From: Gammaproteobacteria bacterium
GTDB lineage: Bacteria > Pseudomonadota > Gammaproteobacteria > SZUA-229
Assembly: GCA_026197015.1 (NCBI GenBank)
Contig: JAPHRB010000009.1
Location: forward strand, 1-24,049
DNA length: 24,049 nt
Direction of reading: 5' to 3'
Positions 7,697 to 13,311 of the stretch are shown piece after piece; position 1 is the stretch's first letter; each line of letters starts with the position of its first letter. Under the pieces are notes generated by a model. It worked only from the letters and a program-made list of their open reading frames with translations. It did not search any database and had not been told where the DNA came from. A program made the position numbers and the translations under genes.

Positions 7697-9148
7697 ATGA
7701 GCACAAAAAGAATCAGTATCGCTGAAATTATTTTATGGCTATTTGTTTTTGCCTTAATCGTAATCTCACTAACACCACTTGCACTTGGCTTTAAAATAAA
7801 ATCAGACTATTCGTTATTGATCAATGATCTTTCAGAGATGTCACAAGTTGAAATACAGCTGATTGGTTATGAGCAGGGGTTCTTCTCATCAGATGCTGTT
7901 CTGGCTGTCAGTGTGCCTAACCTGGAAGAACAACTTCAGTTTAAAGAAAATATAATTCATGGGCCTGTTTATCTGGGTTTAATTAGTCAGGGCAAATCAC
8001 CATTTGTAGCCGCGGTTGTAAAAGGTCAGCTTGATGTTTCTCCATCACAGGAAGATTTAGTTGAACAAATATTCGCTGGTAACAATCCATTGGTGTATCA
8101 AACAACGATAGATTTCTCGGGTGATTTATCTGCGCAATTTTATATTCCATCTGTTGATACCAGTTTTGAGGATGAGTTTGGTCCCGTTCATATTCAGTCA
8201 GCGGGCGTCATTATGAATGAGCATTATTCATCAACGACAGGTCTTATGAATGGCGATATGCAAATGCCAGTATTTAAAGTTGAATCTGAAGTATTAACAA
8301 TGAAGGCTGACTCAATAAGTATGAGTTTTTCAGGTTCTATGGGTGGCAACGATATTATGATTGGTGATTCGGTGATCTCTATGAATCTACTGAATATTGA
8401 CTCTGGTGAAGATCAGTTTGCTGTGCGAGATTTAGTTGTGCGTTCGGTTACATCTGAAAATGCAGGCCTGATTAATTCAAATAGCCGTGTTGAAGCGCGT
8501 GAATTGCTTGCCTCAAACCAGAAGTTTGGACCTCTGATTTTAAATATGAGTGTAAATGGCATAAATGCTGAGAGTTTAAATCAGTTGCAGGATATGCAAA
8601 CTGAGCTTGAAGAAAAACTTCAGCAAGGTTTACCGCCCGAGCAGATTAACGCCATGATGACCGGGCAAATAATGGCTATTATTCCTGACCTGATCAAGCA
8701 GGCTGAAATCAAGGTTAACCCGTTAAGTGTTGATAGTGAGTTGGGTAAGCTGGAAGCGGATCTTGATTTCACATTAGAGGGTATTGATAGTGATACACCA
8801 GCAGACCCCATGTTTTTACTGGGCGCAATTAATCTTGATTTAAATTTTTCTATAGATGAACAGTTATTAAAGCAATTCGTTAGTTGGGAATTAGAAAACA
8901 ACGAACAGGCTGATGTTTCTTTTGGTTCAGATAAAAATAAAAAGATTGAATCAGATATTCCTCTCGAGCAGAAAGTAGCAGAAAATATTCAGGGCATGTT
9001 AGATGAAAACTGGCTGGTGATGAATGAAGGTGTTTATCTAAGTAAAATTAGTATGCATCAGGGTGAGTTAATCATTAATGAAAAAGCGGTTGATCCTATG
9101 AAGCAAATTATGTCGTCTATGGGAGGTGCTGCCCCCGTAACGCCATAA
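7697..9148 (+). CDS. DUF945 (YdgA-like) family protein, membrane-anchored
   Basis: Protein of 483 residues with an N-terminal signal-anchor helix (about 11-33) and a large, probably periplasmic domain. The YdgA/DUF945 pattern is visible: a YEQGFFSSDA segment near residue 59, an HGPVYLGL motif near 89, and a long acidic C-terminal half with short helices. E. coli YdgA is of similar size (about 500 residues) and has no settled biochemical role, so I give none. An excellent ribosome-binding site (AAAAAAGGATAA) precedes the ATG. The gene has its own likely promoter and a strong hairpin terminator, and it separates bamB from der, genes that are usually neighbours. That suggests a later insertion or local rearrangement, though base composition does not differ noticeably. 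Confidence 0.75.
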   Translation: MSTKRISIAEIILWLFVFALIVISLTPLALGFKIKSDYSLLINDLSEMSQVEIQLIGYEQGFFSSDAVLAVSVPNLEEQLQFKENIIHGPVYLGLISQGKSPFVAAVVKGQLDVSPSQEDLVEQIFAGNNPLVYQTTIDFSGDLSAQFYIPSVDTSFEDEFGPVHIQSAGVIMNEHYSSTTGLMNGDMQMPVFKVESEVLTMKADSISMSFSGSMGGNDIMIGDSVISMNLLNIDSGEDQFAVRDLVVRSVTSENAGLINSNSRVEARELLASNQKFGPLILNMSVNGINAESLNQLQDMQTELEEKLQQGLPPEQINAMMTGQIMAIIPDLIKQAEIKVNPLSVDSELGKLEADLDFTLEGIDSDTPADPMFLLGAINLDLNFSIDEQLLKQFVSWELENNEQADVSFGSDKNKKIESDIPLEQKVAENIQGMLDENWLVMNEGVYLSKISMHQGELIINEKAVDPMKQIMSSMGGAAPVTP

Positions 9149-9201
9149 GTAGCACTTTTATCAAGACTGAAAATGAATCTGATTTAGTCTTTAAAGTACG
9201 T

Positions 9202-9207
9202 TAAAAT
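9202..9207 (+). promoter_or_regulatory. Weak candidate -10 box before der
   Basis: TAAAAT with a poor CTGATT -35 (9179-9184) at 17-base spacing. If used, RNA would start at about 9213-9214, directly at the foot of the 9215-9239 hairpin, so that the der mRNA would begin with a stable stem-loop. Tentative. Confidence 0.25.
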
Positions 9208-9214
9208 ACAGCAT

Positions 9215-9247
9215 GTAAGGGGCCCTCTGGGCCCTTTACTGTTTTTT
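9215..9247 (+). terminator. Strong intrinsic terminator or leader hairpin between the DUF945 gene and der
   Basis: An 11-pair stem (GTAAGGGGCCC / GGGCCCTTTAC, one G-T wobble) with loop TCT is followed after two bases by six T. This is a textbook Rho-independent terminator. It ends only 20 bases before the der start codon, so it either ends the upstream transcript completely or acts as an attenuator in the der leader. Confidence 0.85.
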
Positions 9248-9267
9248 GTTATTGTCTGGAAAAATCT

Positions 9268-10692
9268 ATGTTACCTGTTATTGCTCTCGTTGGTAGGCCC
9301 AATGTTGGAAAATCTACCCTTTATAATGTACTCACAAAAAGTCGAGATGCACTGGTTGCTGATTACCCGGGTTTAACACGTGACCGTAAATATGGACATG
9401 CCCAGTACAATGATAAAACCTATATTCTTATTGATACAGGTGGTTTAAGCGGGGAATCTGAAGAGCTTGATGAGCATATGGCGCGGCAAACGCTTTTAGC
9501 CATTGATGAAGCTAATATTGTGTTGTTAATGGTAGATGGTCGCGCAGGTATTACCGCCGCAGATGAAAGTATTGCCAGACAGATTCGTCGTCTGGGTAAA
9601 AACGTACACCTTGTAATAAATAAAACAGATGGTATCGATGTTCAAACTGCAGAATCAGATTTTGCGAGTTTAGGTTTTTCAGAATCTTATCCAATCGCTG
9701 CATCGCATAAGAAAGGCGTAACGCAACTGGTTGACAAGTTACTTATAGACTGGCCGGAATGGGAAGAAGACCTCGATAGTAAATATAAAGGTATTCGAGT
9801 TGCGATAGCTGGCAAGCCTAATGTGGGTAAATCTACTCTGATTAATCGTATGTTAGGTGAGGAAAGGGTGGTGGTTATGGATATGCCGGGTACAACCCGT
9901 GACAGTATATTTATACCCTTTGAGCACGATGGTAAAGAGTACACATTGATCGATACGGCGGGTGTTCGTCGCTCAACAAAGGTTAAAGAAACCGTTGAAA
10001 AGTTCAGTGTGATTAAAACATTACAGGCGGTTGATCAGTCTAATGTGACGATTATTATGATTTCAGCCCGTGAGGGTATTACCGATCAGGATTTACACCT
10101 TTTAGGATATGCAATTGACTCAGGCCGGGCACTTATTATTGTGGTTAACAAGTGGGACGGAGTAGATCAGGATAAAAAAGAGCAGATAAAAGAAGAGCTC
10201 GAACGACGATTAAGTTTTGTGCAATTTGCCGACATCTATTTTATTTCTGCATTACATGGTTCTAATGTCGGTTTGTTATATAAAGCCATTAATAAGGCAT
10301 ACGATTCAGCGACTAAAAACATGCCAACTTCAGAGTTAACACGTATTCTCGATAATGCGGTTCAGAGCCACCAGCCACCGACGATTAGAGGACGACGTAT
10401 TAAACTACGTTATGCGCATCAGGGTGGTAAAAACCCACCAATTGTGGTTGTTCATGGCAATCAAACAGATTTATTACCTAAATCTTATGTGCGTTACCTT
10501 ATGAATCATTTTATTGATGCTCTAAAGCTCATTGGCACACCCATGAGAATGGAGTTTAAAACCAGTGATAATCCCTATGCTAAGCGCTCAAACCCTCGTG
10601 CTGCGGCTAAAAAGCCAGGTAAAACACCGTTTGGTAAAACAATAAAGAAAAAAAATAAAGTTAAAACACGAGAGCATGCAAGGCATAAATAA
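9268..10692 (+). CDS. der: Ribosome biogenesis GTPase Der (EngA)
   Basis: Essential GTPase with two consecutive G domains that acts in 50S subunit maturation. First domain: P-loop GRPNVGKS (8-15), DYPGLTRDR switch I, DTGG, NKTD. Second domain: GKPNVGKS (182-189), GTTRDS, DTAG, NKWD. A C-terminal KH-like domain (about 360-440) precedes a lysine/arginine-rich tail that ends KKKNKVKTREHARHK and would contact RNA. Length 474 residues against about 490 in E. coli. The start ATG at 9268 gives the standard MLPVIALVGRPN N-terminus; only a weak GGA precedes it. Its usual partner bamB lies further upstream. Transcription must pass through, or start just before, the hairpin at 9215-9247. Confidence 0.97.
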   Translation: MLPVIALVGRPNVGKSTLYNVLTKSRDALVADYPGLTRDRKYGHAQYNDKTYILIDTGGLSGESEELDEHMARQTLLAIDEANIVLLMVDGRAGITAADESIARQIRRLGKNVHLVINKTDGIDVQTAESDFASLGFSESYPIAASHKKGVTQLVDKLLIDWPEWEEDLDSKYKGIRVAIAGKPNVGKSTLINRMLGEERVVVMDMPGTTRDSIFIPFEHDGKEYTLIDTAGVRRSTKVKETVEKFSVIKTLQAVDQSNVTIIMISAREGITDQDLHLLGYAIDSGRALIIVVNKWDGVDQDKKEQIKEELERRLSFVQFADIYFISALHGSNVGLLYKAINKAYDSATKNMPTSELTRILDNAVQSHQPPTIRGRRIKLRYAHQGGKNPPIVVVHGNQTDLLPKSYVRYLMNHFIDALKLIGTPMRMEFKTSDNPYAKRSNPRAAAKKPGKTPFGKTIKKKNKVKTREHARHK

Positions 10693-10761
10693 TAATATAA
10701 TTATCTTCTAAAAATAACATTATCAATGAGTTATAAGATGTTTGTGTAATTTATTTTCAAA

Positions 10762-10778
10762 AAAACACATTGTGTTTT
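10762..10778. repeat. Palindrome downstream of der
   Basis: AAAACACA-T-TGTGTTTT is a perfect inverted repeat with 8-base arms and a single central base, in the 240-base der-porin spacer, about 35 bases before the porin promoter -35. With so short a centre it fits a dimeric regulator's operator better than a terminator, although a smaller hairpin followed by GATTTTATT could serve as a weak der terminator. Confidence 0.4.
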
Positions 10779-10812
10779 GATTTTATTCGACTATATATTA
10801 ATCGATACTAAT

Positions 10813-10841
10813 TTGACCTATGGGTATTTATTATCTATATT
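10813..10841 (+). promoter_or_regulatory. Sigma70-type promoter for the porin gene
   Basis: TTGACC (-35, 10813-10818; 5 of 6 to consensus), a 17-base spacer, and TATATT (-10, 10836-10841; 5 of 6). It would give a start near 10848 and a leader of about 85 bases. This is the best promoter match in the window, which fits a highly expressed porin. The surrounding sequence is very AT-rich. Confidence 0.6.
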
Positions 10842-10932
10842 TGGATTAATTTCAATAATTTCAGTTGTATACGGTATCTTTCTAAATATCAGTTTAGTAT
10901 AAATAATGAATAATAAATAACGAGGCTATAGA

Positions 10933-12036
10933 ATGAAAAGAGCAATAGTTCCGGTTGCCATTGCGGCAGCTTTAAGCTTTTCACATCAGGCTAGTGCCCT
11001 GGAATGGGACGGATTTTTAACAGCGGGTTTCTCTGTGCATGATCAGGATGGTGCAACATATCAAGACGCAATTACAGAAGACATTCGATTTGAGAATGAC
11101 TCAAAGTTTGGTTTACAGGTAACGGCTGACGTATCTGAAAATATGCAGGTAGTATCGCAGATTCTTGCAGCAGGTTCCGATGAAAACTTTGATCTGGATG
11201 TTGAGTGGGCATATCTTGACTGGATACTTAACGATACGGTTAGTATACGGGGTGGTAAAGTTAAAGAGCCGGTATTTCTGATCTCGGATTATATAGAAGT
11301 GGGTTATGCCTACCCGTGGATTCGTCCACCTCAGGAGGTTTATCGTAACAATCCGGTTAATACGATTAATGGTTTTGAAGGATTAATACAAATGGATGTG
11401 GGAGGAATGGGTTTAACTATTCAGCCCTATTTTGGCTCTAACACAGAAGGTGTGCCTGGCACGGGTGATGCTGTTCAATTTGATGCGTCAAATTTCTATG
11501 GTGCTGCTATACAATTAGCCTCTAGATCGTTCACCTTTCAAGTCAGTTTCTTACAGACAGATGTACAAACAATTAATGTGAGTGGTAATTCTGCATTAGA
11601 TTCATTTGCTGCAGAAGGCGACGCACAATTGATAAGTGCAGGTATATCAACGGATGTTAATAACTTTGTTGGTTACGCTGAGTTTGTTACTCGTGATATT
11701 TCTGAAGCAGCAATGGAGGGTTTATTCCCTGATCAGGATGCCTGGTATGCAACAGTTGGTTATCGCATGGGTAACTTTTTACCACATATAACTGTAGCGA
11801 GTTCTGAGGCTGATCCCGTAACTGGTGGTAATCCCGGTGTATCACAGGACTCTTTAACACTTGGTATTCGATATGAAATAAATGACAGTGCAGCATTTAA
11901 GTTTGAGGTTCAATCTGTTGAGCCTGATAGAGCTTCTGGTAGTTCTGGTTTATTCACCATTAATACTCTACCTGCAGACTTTGCTGATGGTGACAGTGCT
12001 ACTTTTATCAGTGCAGCAGTAGATGTTATTTTTTAA
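10933..12036 (+). CDS. Outer-membrane porin-like beta-barrel protein
   Basis: Secreted protein of 367 residues with a clear signal peptide, cleaved probably after ASA (residue 22), leaving a mature start of LEWDGF. The mature chain shows alternating polar/hydrophobic beta-strands (for example FGLQVTADVS, VSIRGGKVKEP, FTFQVSFLQT) and ends in phenylalanine (VDVIF), the usual BamA recognition signal. The strand pattern, the RGGKVKEP strand and the RPPQEVY segment fit gammaproteobacterial general porins or porin-like channels. Substrate specificity cannot be read from the sequence. CGAGG upstream of the ATG is the ribosome-binding site. It is transcribed alone, from a strong promoter to a strong terminator. 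No regulator or transporter gene lies beside it to suggest a cargo. Confidence 0.8.
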   Translation: MKRAIVPVAIAAALSFSHQASALEWDGFLTAGFSVHDQDGATYQDAITEDIRFENDSKFGLQVTADVSENMQVVSQILAAGSDENFDLDVEWAYLDWILNDTVSIRGGKVKEPVFLISDYIEVGYAYPWIRPPQEVYRNNPVNTINGFEGLIQMDVGGMGLTIQPYFGSNTEGVPGTGDAVQFDASNFYGAAIQLASRSFTFQVSFLQTDVQTINVSGNSALDSFAAEGDAQLISAGISTDVNNFVGYAEFVTRDISEAAMEGLFPDQDAWYATVGYRMGNFLPHITVASSEADPVTGGNPGVSQDSLTLGIRYEINDSAAFKFEVQSVEPDRASGSSGLFTINTLPADFADGDSATFISAAVDVIF

Positions 12037-12078
12037 ATAACAGCTTATAAATATAGAAAATCACAACATGTAAGTAAT

Positions 12079-12108
12079 ACTCTCCATAAATACTTATGGA
12101 GAGTTTTT
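12079..12108 (+). terminator. Intrinsic terminator of the porin gene
   Basis: A perfect 11-base stem (ACTCTCCATAA / TTATGGAGAGT) with a 4-base loop ends in five T (12104-12108). It lies 42 bases after the porin stop and just 18 bases before the next start codon, so any transcript of the Sel1-repeat gene that begins upstream must read through it. Confidence 0.88.
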
Positions 12109-12126
12109 CACAAAGGGAATTATAAA

Positions 12127-13062
12127 TTGTTTGTGGACAAAGTTATTATGCGCAATCTATGTAACTACATTTCAAAAATCAGTTTAACGCTGTTTTTTCT
12201 AGTAACTGTTAGTATTAATGCTGAAGCATCCATTTATTTTTCAGATGTCTCAGCAGGGGTGTTTCGATTTCAGATTAAACTGGCGGAACAGGGTAACCCG
12301 GAAGCACAATATAAAGTGGGTGAAATGTATGAACTGGGTAGAGGTGTAAAAAAGGATGCACAAATAGCCTTATCCTGGTTTGAGAAAGCCGCTGCTCAGG
12401 GACATAAAAAGTCCAGCTACAAGTTACTCTATCTTGAAATAAAGTCTAATGGCCTTAATGATTTTACTAAAACACAACTCGGCGTGCTGCGTCAGGAATC
12501 CGCAGCGGGTAATGCGAATGCCCAGTACTATCTTGGAAAAATGTATGCAACAGGCATCGGTGTTCCTAAAAGTCTAAATAATGCATTAACCTGGTTAAAT
12601 AAAGCGACTTTTAATGGTATTCCTGAGGCTGAGCATGAAGCGATAGCGGTAGAAGAAGAATTAGCCCGTATTAGAGAAAAAGAAGCTAAAAAACGCGCTG
12701 CTGCATTGTCTGAAAGTAAGGAACGAAAAGCAGAAGAAGAGCGTCAGAAAGCAATAAAACAGAAAGAAGATGAAAAGAAACGTAAAGCGGCAGTGGCTAA
12801 GCGTAAATCAAATCAGGACGCTGAGAAGAAAAGGTCAGCTGAACAACTTAAACGCCTTGAAAGTGAGCGTGAAGCCTTAGCCCTGGAGAAGGCGAAGTTA
12901 GAAAAGGATAAAAAGTCTATTGAGGCGCAAAAAGCACGTCAGGCTAAAGCCGAGAGAAAAGAAGTGACAAAAGAAGCTAAAAAAGAATCAGGAAATGCAA
13001 AAAGCTTTGAGTCAGATCCATGTAAAGGAAAATCAGCACGATTCCTTTCAACCTGCCGATAA
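12127..13062 (+). CDS. Secreted Sel1-repeat protein with long charged helix and two-cysteine tail
   Basis: Protein of 311 residues I cannot assign to a named gene. Parts in order: an N-terminal export signal (hydrophobic core about 18-31, possible cleavage after AEA), two Sel1/TPR-like repeats (about 56-91 and 129-163, with the AQYKVGEMYELGRGV and AQYYLGKMYATGIGV patterns), a very charged Lys/Glu/Arg/Ala stretch (about 166-292) expected to be a long helix or coiled coil, and a short tail with C299 and C310 (DPCKGKSARFLSTCR) that could form a disulfide in the periplasm. TTG at 12127 is chosen because AAGGGAA lies 8 bases before it; ATG at 12148 is a good alternative and gives a shorter, more typical signal peptide. 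It has its own strong terminator. Sel1 repeats generally mediate protein contacts, so a scaffold role is an inference only. Confidence 0.7.
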   Translation: MFVDKVIMRNLCNYISKISLTLFFLVTVSINAEASIYFSDVSAGVFRFQIKLAEQGNPEAQYKVGEMYELGRGVKKDAQIALSWFEKAAAQGHKKSSYKLLYLEIKSNGLNDFTKTQLGVLRQESAAGNANAQYYLGKMYATGIGVPKSLNNALTWLNKATFNGIPEAEHEAIAVEEELARIREKEAKKRAAALSESKERKAEEERQKAIKQKEDEKKRKAAVAKRKSNQDAEKKRSAEQLKRLESEREALALEKAKLEKDKKSIEAQKARQAKAERKEVTKEAKKESGNAKSFESDPCKGKSARFLSTCR

Positions 13063-13084
13063 CACCTGTTATAATACGTTAAAC

Positions 13085-13114
13085 AAAAGGGTATCAATTT
13101 GATACCCTTTTTTT
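13085..13114 (+). terminator. Intrinsic terminator of the Sel1-repeat gene
   Basis: A perfect 12-base stem (AAAAGGGTATCA / TGATACCCTTTT), a 3-base loop, and a T-run continuing to 13114. It lies 22 bases after the stop. The A-tract on the left arm means it could also work on the other strand. Confidence 0.9.
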
Positions 13115-13209
13115 GTGCTTGTTCACGTATCTTATTGTATTTTCTAATTAATAAAGGCTGGTTTATGTAAGCTGATTCCATCGGTTTTTAAAGTTTGAGA
13201 GATAGGTCC

Positions 13210-13224
13210 TTGCTGTATCAGCAA
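13210..13224. promoter_or_regulatory. Palindromic operator-like site before mrcB
   Basis: TTGCTG-TAT-CAGCAA is a perfect inverted repeat, 87 bases before the mrcB start. It overlaps a possible -35 (TTGCTG), which lies 16 bases before a TAAAAT -10 at 13232-13237. A regulator bound here would block that promoter. The binding protein is unknown. Confidence 0.4.
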
Positions 13225-13239
13225 AATTTTATAAAATTT
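13224..13239. repeat. Second palindrome before mrcB, covering a candidate -10 box
   Basis: AAATTTTATAAAATTT is a perfect 16-base palindrome adjoining the TTGCTG palindrome. It contains TAAAAT at 13232-13237, a reasonable -10. Because AT-only palindromes occur by chance in AT-rich spacers, the regulatory reading is tentative. Confidence 0.35.
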
Positions 13240-13311
13240 AACATTGGGTATTGATTGTAATATATCAATCTCTATTAATTCTTACGAAGTAGCTATATAA
13301 CCTGAATTTTT

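Noticed and set aside
10933..13062. Porin plus Sel1 gene as a horizontally acquired island
   Set aside because: Base composition and codon use look like the neighbours, and there are no direct repeats, integrase or tRNA at the edges.
12939..13181. Minus-strand frame across the end of the Sel1 gene and its terminator
   Set aside because: It spans the hairpin terminator and a conserved plus-strand gene end, and has no ribosome-binding site or recognisable domain.
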